This document shows, in pieces, positions 1-8,927 of a stretch of DNA of 64,000 bases. The notes beneath the pieces are model-generated. The model searched no databases. It worked only from the letters and a program-made list of their open reading frames with translations, and was not told where the DNA came from. The first letter of the stretch is position 1, and each line of letters opens with the position of its first letter. The position numbers were made by a program, and so were the translations under genes. Source of the DNA: Acidobacteriota bacterium (GTDB lineage Bacteria; Acidobacteriota; Terriglobia; Bryobacterales; Bryobacteraceae); contig JANXXI010000338.1 of assembly GCA_025350695.1 (NCBI GenBank), forward strand, positions 1-64,000, read 5' to 3'.

Positions 1-110
1 TCCAAGTCTAATGTAGTGTCCCGATTTCCCTCAGCCCAAGCCGCTTGAACATCCAAATCGAACAAAATGTCTAACGAAGGAATTCCAAATTGAAGTTCAT
101 TGGTTATCAT
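1..110 (-). CDS. Partial hypothetical protein running off the left edge (MITNELQFGIPSLDILFDLDVQAAWAEGNRDTTLDLG...)
   Basis: Open minus frame from ATG at 110-108 to the window edge, starting just after the stop of the upstream ATPase ORF (112-114), so probably co-transcribed; not in the ORF track because it is truncated. Confidence 0.45.
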   Translation of the reverse strand, partial: MITNELQFGIPSLDILFDLDVQAAWAEGNRDTTLDL

Positions 111-111
111 A

Positions 112-1434
112 TTACTTGCCTTCCAGATCTAAACTTAGAGCTTTTTTCCTCAGCCTCTTGAATAGCAGCTCTCGGCTGAAAATGATTGTTTTTATTCTCG
201 TCTTCTCCTTATCCGAAGCTAAATCGAATCGATCATTCAACCGGATCTCTAACGGTCGCACAAGAACGTCTGTGTCACTATACCCTTTGTGAAGGTTGTG
301 GACAAACCATAGCCTACCAAGGCTGCTGTATTGGTTTTGATAGTTGGTGGGGTTGTTCGGAACAATAGCAGATAAGCCATCCGAAGTTAACGCGTGCGGG
401 CCGTTCCCATACCTCCTCCAAAGGGTTGGCATAAGTGCAGTGAATTTTTCTTCTCCGATTTCAATCGTCTCGCTTCGCAAATGTACCAACGCAAGAATTC
501 GATCCATGATGTAACTACGCTTTGCTGGAGTGTCTGCCTCAGTTGCTTTTAGTATCTTGCCCATTGCTTCTGGGAGCGAACCTGCGTGCGCAGTTGTAAA
601 TACAAGGTATCCCATTCCTGCGCATTCAAGAAGTTCCTTCCAATCCTCATTTTTCCTCGTCTCTCCGACAAAGAGGATTTCCGGTGTTTGCCGAAGCGAG
701 TCGTGGATGACTTCGCTTAGGCTTGTCGCGTCTATCGGATATTGTCGGGGTGTATAGTCAATTGACTCTCTAGCCTTTGCCTCCTGATCATCTTTTGGAG
801 GCACTTCCCAGAACTTTTTTTCGATCGGATCTTCAAAGGTAATGAGGTGAGGTTTTCGGGGATTGGGAGATGCAGACGTGCTACCAAGTTGAGTTACCCG
901 TCGCTTCAGTTGTTGATAGATCATTCCTCTTGTAACAAGACTCTTCGATGAATTTGTTGAACCGGTTATTATTACAATCCCGTGCTCACGCTCGTTTTGA
1001 AAAACCAGAGATCTCAATGCTTCGCAAATGTCATTAATTGAAAAAACTCCATACTCGTAAGAACTGCTGGGCGTGAATGCTTTGGACTCTGGAAGAGGAC
1101 TTACACAAGAATAATCGAGGCCGCTTGTTGGAGTTGAATCGGCGCGTACCGTAAAACTCCAGCGTTGCCCTGCAAAACACTTGCATGCCAATACTCTTCC
1201 AGAATTCTGCTTGCCGTTATTCAAATGACTCAACGAAACTTGAAACTCGTAGGATGACTTGGCTTTGGTCTCAAGTTCAGCTTTTGCCCACAAATGAAGC
1301 TGACTTTCCAAGTCACTTGGCCAAGATGTAGCAGAAAGCTCAGCGGCAGCGTCTCTATAGAAGGTGAAATCTGTCGTTTTGTAGACTGAATCCTCAGAAA
1401 AAACATTTATGGTTGGGAGCATTGAATTCGGCAT
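112..1434 (-). CDS. PilT/VirB11-like secretion or retraction ATPase (GSPII_E-like), divergent
   Basis: ITGSTNSSKS (Walker A position), LITFEDPIE (Asp-box-like), SLRQTPEILFVGETRKNEDWKELLECAGMGYLVFTTAHAGS (Walker B/His-box region like PilT 'LRQDPDVILVGEMRD..TG.LV..TLHT'). Confidence 0.7.
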   Translation of the reverse strand: MPNSMLPTINVFSEDSVYKTTDFTFYRDAAAELSATSWPSDLESQLHLWAKAELETKAKSSYEFQVSLSHLNNGKQNSGRVLACKCFAGQRWSFTVRADSTPTSGLDYSCVSPLPESKAFTPSSSYEYGVFSINDICEALRSLVFQNEREHGIVIITGSTNSSKSLVTRGMIYQQLKRRVTQLGSTSASPNPRKPHLITFEDPIEKKFWEVPPKDDQEAKARESIDYTPRQYPIDATSLSEVIHDSLRQTPEILFVGETRKNEDWKELLECAGMGYLVFTTAHAGSLPEAMGKILKATEADTPAKRSYIMDRILALVHLRSETIEIGEEKFTALMPTLWRRYGNGPHALTSDGLSAIVPNNPTNYQNQYSSLGRLWFVHNLHKGYSDTDVLVRPLEIRLNDRFDLASDKEKTRIKTIIFSRELLFKRLRKKALSLDLEGK

Positions 1435-1493
1435 ATAAATATGAAAAGAAGTTAAAGTGCTGAAAGTTTATCACAAATAATACCGCATTGGGT

Positions 1494-1521
1494 CTGCTCG
1501 AAACCCACTGCTCGAAACCCA
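1494..1521. repeat. Perfect 2x14 bp tandem duplication CTGCTCGAAACCCA
   Basis: Read directly: ctgctcgaaaccca ctgctcgaaaccca. Confidence 0.9.
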
Positions 1522-1530
1522 TGAGGATTA

Positions 1531-1567
1531 AACAACAAAAACGGCCGCTCCCCTTTCGGGAGCGGCC
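1531..1567 (-). terminator. Rho-independent terminator downstream of the groEL relic
   Basis: Perfect 10-bp stem GGCCGCTCCC/GGGAGCGGCC (1543-1552/1558-1567); minus-strand continuation is GTTTTTGTTGTTT. Confidence 0.8.
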
Positions 1568-1595
1568 CGGCTTCAACACACAAACTAAAAACTAC

Positions 1596-2355
1596 TTAGT
1601 AATCCATACCGGGGCCGTGATCACCACCCCCGCCAGCCGGAGCAGCCTTCTTCTCTGGAATCTCGCAGATCATTGCTTCCGTCGTCAGCATCAATGCGCT
1701 GATTGAAGAAGCGTTCTGCAGAGCAGTCCGGGTCACCTTCGTAGGATCGATGACGTCAGCCTTTACCAGATCTTCATAAACACCCGTAGCTGCGTTGAAA
1801 CCGTTACATCGGGTTCTTTTCAGCACGGATCTTTTCGACGATGATTGCGCCTTCATGACCGGCATTACCGGAAATTTGACGGCAGGGCTCTTCGCAAGCG
1901 CGGCGGATGATGTCAATACCAATCTGCTCATCACCAGTTCTCTTTACGTCTTTCAGAGCGATTGCGGCACGCAGCAGAGCCACGCCACCACCAGGAACAA
2001 TCCCTTCTTCCACAGCCGCGCGCGTTGCATGCAGAGCATCTTCCACACGAGCCTTCCTTTCCTTCATTTCCGTTTCCGTCGCAGTTGTCCGAAAGCCCGT
2101 CAGTGTGGCCTTTACTTCATAGGTGCCAGACGGCAACGCAGGGGCGATAAAGATTCCGGATGCATCGGATCGCACTGTGCGCGAAGTACCTGTTTCCTTG
2201 TCCGCCTTCCCCACCTCAACGTTAGGAATCACTGCCCCCGATTCGTCCATCACGGTTCCGGAAATAGTGCCGGTGGGTGCTCGCGAATATGCGCCTCCAG
2301 CCGCTAGCAACAAGGCTGCCGCAACTACGAGATGAAATTTTCCGCTAATTTTCAT
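1596..2355 (-). pseudogene. Chimeric relic: signal peptide + carboxypeptidase-regulatory domain (TonB-receptor N-terminus) joined in frame to a GroEL C-terminal fragment, then frameshifted
   Basis: ORF 1804-2355: [21 protein letters not shown]...[20 protein letters not shown]...[15 protein letters not shown] joined to [40 protein letters not shown] (GroEL). The GroEL tail continues in another frame: [45 protein letters not shown]...[12 protein letters not shown] to the stop at 1596. Confidence 0.9.
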
Positions 2356-2775
2356 TTTGTCCTCTTTCTTCTCGCGAAGGGAATTCTATACCGCAACGCG
2401 TCATAAGACATGCAGATCCCTTATTGAAAGAAGGTCAAGAAAACTATCCTTCCCTCTATGCGGCCCATCGAACGCCCAGCAACGTTTCATTGCAACTTAG
2501 CTGGATGCTATAACTGTTCGGGCTCCCTGTCAAGCGAAAACGACTGGGAAAAATTTGCTAGTGGCGGGAACTGCTACCGTGGACCAGGCCGATGCCTGAC
2601 TGAGAACAAAGGTCAATTCGTGGGAAAATTTATCTCTGGCCATTGTCCACGCAGCACCGATGGTATTCAAAAGACCAAAAGGGTAGCGGCGGTTCAGAAC
2701 ACAAATTATGACCTACTGCTTTGGTAGGATTCCAGATACTCCATGCCCCCCACCATCAGTTAAAATGTATTCTAG

Positions 2776-3910
2776 ATGACCATCGAAGAACTTGAAAGAG
2801 CCTACGGGACGCTTCGGCAGCAGGCAACTGCTGTGCGGAGCTATCTTTGACGCCCCAGCCAAACTCCGCGAACTAGCCAAAACTGAGGAAGCCATCTCCG
2901 ATCCAGCCTTCTGGAACAGCCCGGAACAGAGCCAAAAAATCATGCAGGAGCGCAAGCGCCTGGAAAATTCCATCGCCGAAGAAAAGAAGGTGGCGGGCAT
3001 GACGGAGGACCTGGACACCCTGTTCGAGCTTGGCAAAGAGGGCGAGAATGTCACCGGCGATATTGAACGGGACATGAAGATCCTTTCCGTTTACGTTGAA
3101 AAACTGGAAACGGGCATGTTGCTTTCTGAAGAGAATGATCGCTTATCGGCGATCCTCAACATTCACCCCGGCGCGGGTGGCACCGAAAGCCAGGATTGGG
3201 CGGAGATGCTGATGCGCATGTATATGCGCTGGGCCGAACGCAGTGGGTTTCCGTGTAACGTCACCGATTTGCTGGAAGGCGAGGGCGCGGGCATCAAGTC
3301 GGTCACGCTTGAGATTGAAGGCGAGAATGTTTATGGGCTGCTGAACTCGGAAATCGGCGTGCATCGGCTGGTGCGTATTTCTCCATTTGATTCGGCGGCG
3401 CGGCGGCATACTTCGTTCGCATCCGTGTTTGTGATTCCGTTGATTGACGACGACGTGAAGATCGAGATTAAGCCGGAAGACATTCGCGTGGATGTCTTTC
3501 GAGCCTCGGGAGCCGGGGGGCAGCACGTCAATCGGACGGAATCGGCCGTTCGTATGACGCACCTTGCGACGAACATTGTGGTGCAGTGCCAGAATGAAAG
3601 GTCGCAACACAAGAACCGGGCCAGTGCGTTGAAGCAGCTTCGGGCGCGGCTCTATGAACACGAGATGGACAAGAAGCGCGCGGCCGACAGGAAGCTGGAA
3701 GATACCAAGATGGGCATCAACTTCGGCAGCCAGATTCGCAGCTATGTGCTGGCGCCGTACCGCATGATTAAGGATCATCGTACCAAGCTTTCCATTGGCG
3801 ATGTGGACCGTGTGCTGGACGGCGACATTGGCGGGCTGCTGCACGCTTTCCTCGTCTTCCGCAAGACGGGTAAGACGGCGGGCGACGGTAAGGATGACCT
3901 CGACGTCTAA
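2776..3910 (+). CDS. prfB: Peptide chain release factor 2, expressed through a programmed +1 frameshift
   Basis: ATG at 2776 (MTIEELERAYGTLRQQATAVRSYL), then CTT TGA C at 2845-2851; the +1 frame continues DAPAKLRELAKTEEAISDPAFWNSPEQ...GGT-type HPGAGGTESQDWAEMLMRMY, SGAGGQHVNRTESAVRMTH. Confidence 0.97.
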
Positions 3911-4826
3911 GGCTGATTTGATTCAAGAAGCGGCGCGATTGTTGCGTGCGGGTAGGCTTGTGGCCTTTCCCACTGAGACCGTATACGGGCTTGGAGCGCA
4001 TGCCCTGGACGCGGCGGCAGTGCGACGAATTTATGAGGCTAAGGGGCGGCCTTCAACCAGCCCGTTAATTGTTCATGTGGCGGATGTGGCGTCTGCGCGT
4101 GCGTTGGCGGCGGAGTGGCCGGCTTCGGCTCAAAAATTGGCTGACGCTTTTTGGCCCGGACCGTTGACGATTGTCGTAAAAAAGATTTCAGCTGTGCCGG
4201 ATGAAGTTACGGCTGGGTTAGACACGGTTGGCTTACGAGTGCCCGCGCATCCGGTGGCTTTGGAGTTATTGCGCGCGGCTGGAATTCCCGTGGCGGCGCC
4301 GAGTGCGAATCGGTTCACGCAGCTTTCCCCAACGCGCGCCGAGCATGTGCGCGAAGGGTTGGGCGATGCGGTTGATCTGATTTTGGACGGCGGGCCATGC
4401 GAAGTGGGGATTGAATCAACCGTTGTTTCCGTGGATAGCGGTAAGCCTGTGTTGCTGCGGCCGGGGATGATTTCGCGGGCGCGGCTTGAGGAAGTCGTGG
4501 GACTGGTGGAAGTGGCTGGAGATGCGATTGAGGGAGATGCCCATGCGGCGCCGGGCATGCATCGGAAGCATTATAGTCCTCGGACACCGTTGCGGATTGG
4601 AGTTCCGGAGACCTTTGACTGCGCCTATTTGTGGCACAGCTCAGCGCGTGTTACCGCGCATGCGCGGCGGTTGCCGACGGATCCCGAAGGCTATGCGGTG
4701 GGGCTGTATGATGCACTGCATGAGCTGGATCGAACTAGGGCGCAAGTCATTTATGTGGAGCCTACACCAAGTGGCGCGGCATGGGATGCGGTTGTGGACA
4801 GATTGACGCGAGCGCAGAGCGCCTAG
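3894..4826 (+). CDS. L-threonylcarbamoyladenylate synthase (Sua5/YciO/YrdC family)
   Basis: LLRAGRLVAFPTETVYGLGAHALDAAAVRRIYEAKGRPSTSPLIVHV...PSANRFTQLSPTRAEHV; C-terminal Sua5 domain MHRKHYSPRTPL. Start trimmed to ATG 3894, overlapping the prfB end. Confidence 0.93.
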   Translation: MTSTSKADLIQEAARLLRAGRLVAFPTETVYGLGAHALDAAAVRRIYEAKGRPSTSPLIVHVADVASARALAAEWPASAQKLADAFWPGPLTIVVKKISAVPDEVTAGLDTVGLRVPAHPVALELLRAAGIPVAAPSANRFTQLSPTRAEHVREGLGDAVDLILDGGPCEVGIESTVVSVDSGKPVLLRPGMISRARLEEVVGLVEVAGDAIEGDAHAAPGMHRKHYSPRTPLRIGVPETFDCAYLWHSSARVTAHARRLPTDPEGYAVGLYDALHELDRTRAQVIYVEPTPSGAAWDAVVDRLTRAQSA

Positions 4827-5390
4827 TTACTCTTCATCCAATTGCGCGAAGAGACCGATGAAATCTACAGTCATGCTTAACCCTGCGGACTGGAACGTAG
4901 GCTTTTGCCCGATGCATTCCACCGCTCTTCCATTGACCACCTCGTATAGGATGCGCGCTCGTGGATCGGCTATCCAGATGGTGGAAACTCCCATGGCCGC
5001 ATAATCATCGCACTTTCGGATGGTTGGCTCTAGGCGGTCATCTGGCGATAAGATTTCAATGACCAAGATTGGTGGGTCTAAGGTGACAGGTGTCTTACGG
5101 TGTCCGGCTTCAAGAACGCATACGTCGGCGATACGGTAACGCCGCACGCTGTCATCGCCACCTCGAACGCGGACTCGCTGTTCCACCATCGCTCGAAATT
5201 TGACCCCATAAACTTCTCTTAGACTGTTGAGATGCATCGCCAAAAGGCTTTGAAGCAGACTATGAAAATATTCGCCCACATTGCGCTTCACGATGCACCC
5301 ATCGACGTATTCACAATCGGGCTCGTAAGACTTTCCGAGGTATTCTTCTAGCGGAACTAATGCGGCGACGCCCATACCCTCATAGTACAC
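4827..5390 (-). CDS. Uma2 family (DUF820) putative restriction-endonuclease-fold protein, intact
   Basis: LVPLEEYLGKSYEPDCEYVDGCIVKRNVGEYFHSLLQ...RIADVCVL...PPILVIEILSPDDRLEPTIRKCDDYAAMGVSTIWIADP. Confidence 0.9.
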   Translation of the reverse strand: MYYEGMGVAALVPLEEYLGKSYEPDCEYVDGCIVKRNVGEYFHSLLQSLLAMHLNSLREVYGVKFRAMVEQRVRVRGGDDSVRRYRIADVCVLEAGHRKTPVTLDPPILVIEILSPDDRLEPTIRKCDDYAAMGVSTIWIADPRARILYEVVNGRAVECIGQKPTFQSAGLSMTVDFIGLFAQLDEE

Positions 5391-5415
5391 TGTTCAAAAA
5401 TCTGTTCAGTCCCCG

Positions 5416-5444
5416 TTGACAATTCTCAGATTCCCGCGTACTGT
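5416..5444 (+). promoter_or_regulatory. Sigma70-like promoter for the GntR gene, followed by dyad-symmetric operator-like sequence (5438-5460)
   Basis: TTGACA-17 bp-TACTGT; overlapping GTACTGTATTAACAGACTAGTAC has dyad elements (CTGT..ACAG, ACTAGT, GTAC..GTAC). Confidence 0.6.
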
Positions 5445-5472
5445 ATTAACAGACTAGTACACTTTCCAAGCT

Positions 5473-5871
5473 ATGATCTTTCACGTCAATCCATCTTCGG
5501 GCTCGCCGATCTATCTCCAATTGATGGAGCAGGTGAAGCATGCCATCGAAATCGGGGCCTTGCTGGCAGGCGAACAGCTTCCCACGCTGCGAAAGCTCGC
5601 TGAGGAGCTAGTCATCAATCCGAACACCGTAGTCCGCGCTTATCGGGAACTTGAACACGAGGGTATCGTGGAGCTCCGTCATGGAGCGGGAGCCTTCGTT
5701 AGCGAATCGGCCCCAAATCGCGCGAAGATTTCGCTGAAAGCGCAAACGGTGATGCAAACCGCTGTTGATCGGTTGTCCGCTGCTGGATTGAACGAAAAAG
5801 AAATTCGACGATTGGTGGAGAGTGAACTTGCACGATTGAGGGCTGGAGATATGACAGGGAGGAACGCATGA
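5473..5871 (+). CDS. GntR family transcriptional regulator (short, YtrA-like)
   Basis: GSPIYLQLMEQVKHAIEIGALLAGEQLPTLRKLAEELVINPNTVVRAYRELEHEGIVELRHGAGAFV. Confidence 0.92.
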   Translation: MIFHVNPSSGSPIYLQLMEQVKHAIEIGALLAGEQLPTLRKLAEELVINPNTVVRAYRELEHEGIVELRHGAGAFVSESAPNRAKISLKAQTVMQTAVDRLSAAGLNEKEIRRLVESELARLRAGDMTGRNA

Positions 5872-6416
5872 CCGATTTTGCCATCGAGACTTCCGGGCTT
5901 CGGAAATCTTTCAAGGGACAAGCTGCGTTAGCGGGTTTGACATTCGCCGTGCCAAAGAGTAGCGTCTACGGATTCTTAGGGCGGAACGGCGCCGGAAAAA
6001 CCATTACCATTCGAGTTCTAATGGGTCTGGCGAAAGCCGACGCAGGATCGGCGCGTTTTGGGACTATGCCCAGGCGGCGGCAAAGCTGGGGTCGATCTCC
6101 GGCGGCGAATCGGCTACGTAACCGAAGACAAAGAACTCTACCATATATGACCGTCGATGAGATCACTCGTTTCACGCGGCCATTTTTTCCGGGTTGGCGC
6201 AGCGACTTGGAGCAGAGATACCGGAAAGTGTTTGACCTGCCCTTGAATAAAAAGATTCCTAATCTCTCGAAGGGCATGCGTTCCAAGTTGATGCTATTGC
6301 TTGCGATCTCACGCGGGGCGGAACTCCTTATCCTGGACGAACCCACGGACGGTCTGGACCCAGCCGCCGTGGAAGACGTCTACTCGCCGCCGGCTGGAAC
6401 TCCCATGGCCTCGTAA
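5868..6416 (+). pseudogene. ABC transporter ATP-binding protein: internal compensating indels and truncated C-terminus
   Basis: GFLGRNGAGKT, LSKGMRSKLMLLLAISRGAELLILDEPTDGLDPAAVEDV. The segment at about 6058-6145 reads properly only in another frame (LCPGGGKAGVDLRRRIGYVTEDKELYH); homology stops after AAVEDV. Confidence 0.85.
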
Positions 6417-6500
6417 CCATCGCACTTTTCGGATTGTAGGTTCCAGGCGGTCATCTGGCGATAGGACTTCATTAACCAAGATTGGCGAGTTTTCAACCCA
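6386..6500 (-). pseudogene. Uma2 (DUF820) internal fragment
   Basis: Plus-strand sequence parallels the intact uma2 at about 4978-5070: 'aactcccatggcc..gtaaccatcgcactttt cggat..ggttccaggcggtcatctggcgata.ga.ttca.taaccaagattgg'. Minus translation gives ILV.EVLSPDDRLEPTIRK. Confidence 0.85.
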
Positions 6501-6585
6501 AAATTTTCCCGCGGATGTTATTTAACCTTGTTAATCAAATTTGCCCCATCCTAAGGCCTAGTGTTTTAATCTAACCAACACCCCC

Positions 6586-7716
6586 ATGCACAAGAGACAA
6601 CTTACAAGACGCAAACTCTTAATCGCTGCCGGATCGCCACTGTTCGCGCGTCCTGCGTTTGACGCACCTCTGCGAAACTATTTCCGCTCTGGCGTGGAAC
6701 GCAACGGAATCGCCGGTGCGAGCTTGGCGGTGTGGAGCCATGGCGAGACCGTTTTTGAAGAACAGGTAGGTCAACAAAATGTCGAAAAGCGTCAGCCCGT
6801 AACCGCCAAAACAATTTTCCATTGGGCTTCAATCACCAAGACGATGACTGGCGCGGCCATCTTACAGCTGCGTGATAAAGGCTCGTTGCGCCTGGACGAC
6901 CCCGTGCTGCGCTACGTCCCGGAAATCAATATGGTGCGCAACCCGCATGGACCAAACCTTCGCATCACTTTGCGGCATCTGCTAAGTCACAGCGCCGGGT
7001 TTCGCGCCGGCACTTGGCCTTGGGATAACCGGCCTTTCGTTCCTACGGCTCCTGGAGCATGGGGCCAGTTGGCGGCCACTTTTCCCGAGACGGATATCCT
7101 GTTTCCTCCCGGCAGCCGTTTCAGTTACTCCAATTTAGGGATTCTGTTCCTCGGCCGGACCATCGAACGGCTGAGCGGGTTGCCCTTTGCACGCTACATT
7201 GAAAAGCACATTTTCGAGCCGCTGGGGATGAAATCAAGTTACTTCGATAAGACGCCGCCTGAGTTACTGCCGTATCGTTCCGCCAGTTACTACCGCAACG
7301 GGGCAACTCTAGGCGGCACGACCTTCGATTATGAGACCGGGGTAACCATGTCGAACAGCGGACTGAATGCCCCACTAGGAGACATGCTGCGGTATCTGGC
7401 CTCGCTTGGTGGGCACGGGCCAAGCTTGCTCGATCCGCGTTCGCTTGAAGAAATGTGGCGGCCTATTTTACCGGCTGAAGAGGGCGATTCGATGGGTCTT
7501 TGTTTCTTTGTGACGCAAAGAAAAGGCCTCAAGATGGTAAGTCACATGGGCGACCAAAACGCTTTTATTTCGCGCATTGGTCTTGTACCCGCCCACAAAA
7601 CTGCATATGCGGTGGCGTACAATACAACTTCGAGCGGCAGGGGGCAAGATACAAAAGCCTTCGATAAGCAGCTGAAGGAGTATTTCATTGATTCGGTTTT
7701 TACTAACCTCACTTAG
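6586..7716 (+). CDS. Serine hydrolase, beta-lactamase/class C family
   Basis: IFHWASITKTMTGAAILQLRDKGSLRLDDPVLRYVPE (SxxK), FSYSNLGILFLGRTIERLSG (YSN), HLLSHSAGF. Confidence 0.9.
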   Translation: MHKRQLTRRKLLIAAGSPLFARPAFDAPLRNYFRSGVERNGIAGASLAVWSHGETVFEEQVGQQNVEKRQPVTAKTIFHWASITKTMTGAAILQLRDKGSLRLDDPVLRYVPEINMVRNPHGPNLRITLRHLLSHSAGFRAGTWPWDNRPFVPTAPGAWGQLAATFPETDILFPPGSRFSYSNLGILFLGRTIERLSGLPFARYIEKHIFEPLGMKSSYFDKTPPELLPYRSASYYRNGATLGGTTFDYETGVTMSNSGLNAPLGDMLRYLASLGGHGPSLLDPRSLEEMWRPILPAEEGDSMGLCFFVTQRKGLKMVSHMGDQNAFISRIGLVPAHKTAYAVAYNTTSSGRGQDTKAFDKQLKEYFIDSVFTNLT

Positions 7717-8869
7717 CCTCAGTTTGGGCTTGTCCATTTTGGCCGCGCAGACGATTGACGCCATGAAGTCTGCCGACATTGACGCGGGAACCGCTTTTGC
7801 TTCCGACCAAGGCAAATTCCTTTTTGCGATCCGCATGGAGCGGGAGCCGCGGCTGTTTGTTGACGAGGTTCCTGGTCCGAAGCTGGCTAGGTCGGCGGAC
7901 GGTTTGTGGACCGCCAAAGCCACTCTTGAGACCGGCACTGTGCATTCGTTTCATTACGAAGTGGACGGTAAGAAATTCGGCGGGCGGAGTGATGTGCCTG
8001 CGTTTGGGCCTGATTCCTACGAACGAGCCGGGGTGCCGAAAGGCAAGCTTTCGGAGAAGATGGTCCACACCAGCAAGATTTATCCAGGATTAGTGAGCGA
8101 TTATTGGACCTATGTTCCCGCGCAATACGACGCAGCCAAACCAGCTGCGGTCATGGTGTGGCAGGACGGCCAGGGTCTAACTTCGCGCGAAGGGCGATCA
8201 CAAATTGTTTTCGACAACCTGACGCAGGATAAGAAGATTCCGGTAATGATCCATATTTTCATCTCACCCGGTAAGGTCGGCGACAAAGCCTGGCGGAGCA
8301 TTGAATACGACACGATGAACGATACGTACGTGAAGTTTTTGCTTGAGGAGATTTTGCCTGAAGTGGGCAAGAAATACAGCTTGCGCAAGGATGGCTACAG
8401 CAGGGCGATCGCGGGCGGGTCTTCGGGCGGCATTTGCGCGTTCAGCGCAGCGTGGTTCAAGCCCGATGAGTTCAGCCGCGTGCTCAGCCGTATTGGTAGC
8501 TTCACCAGCATTCAGTGGAAGCCGGGCGTGATTGATGGCGGCAACGTTTATCCAAATAAGATTCGCAAAGAACCCAAGCGGAATATCCGTGTGTGGTTGC
8601 AGGACGGGTGGAACGATTTGGAGAACAACCATGGTTCGTGGCCACTCCAGAATATCCAAATGGCGAATTCTTTAAAGATGACGGGGTACGACTTCCACTT
8701 GAGCTTTGGACGAGGGACGCACAACGGCGCGCATGGGTCGGCGGAACTGCCACGGGAACTAGTGTGGTTGTGGCGGAATTACGATGCGGCGAAGACCAGC
8801 CAACAGTTTGAGCAAGAGGCTGAGGAGAAGGCCAAACCCATGTTCCGGGTGAATATTATTAACCGGTAG
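7688..8869 (+). CDS. Secreted esterase, enterochelin-esterase (Fes/EsteraseD)-like
   Basis: Signal peptide; N-terminal E-set-like region; AIAGGSSGGICAFSAAW (GxSxG), GYDFHLSFGRGTHNGAHG; TTG start overlapping the previous gene. Confidence 0.8.
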   Translation: MIRFLLTSLSLSLGLSILAAQTIDAMKSADIDAGTAFASDQGKFLFAIRMEREPRLFVDEVPGPKLARSADGLWTAKATLETGTVHSFHYEVDGKKFGGRSDVPAFGPDSYERAGVPKGKLSEKMVHTSKIYPGLVSDYWTYVPAQYDAAKPAAVMVWQDGQGLTSREGRSQIVFDNLTQDKKIPVMIHIFISPGKVGDKAWRSIEYDTMNDTYVKFLLEEILPEVGKKYSLRKDGYSRAIAGGSSGGICAFSAAWFKPDEFSRVLSRIGSFTSIQWKPGVIDGGNVYPNKIRKEPKRNIRVWLQDGWNDLENNHGSWPLQNIQMANSLKMTGYDFHLSFGRGTHNGAHGSAELPRELVWLWRNYDAAKTSQQFEQEAEEKAKPMFRVNIINR

Positions 8870-8927
8870 TTGTTTGGGGGATTCCATTCAGGCGGCCAGT
8901 GCCTTAAGCCCGGTACAATAGTAGCTC

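Noticed and set aside
2458-2727. 89-aa ORF in the gap before prfB
   Set aside because: No SD or motif, and composition unlike neighbouring proteins.
3143-3844. 233-aa antisense ORF inside prfB
   Set aside because: Shadow ORF of a conserved gene.
4827-5390. Uma2 as a standalone restriction-modification or defence system
   Set aside because: Uma2/DUF820 has a nuclease-like fold, but there is no methylase or specificity subunit nearby; better treated as a common, expanded, poorly understood family.
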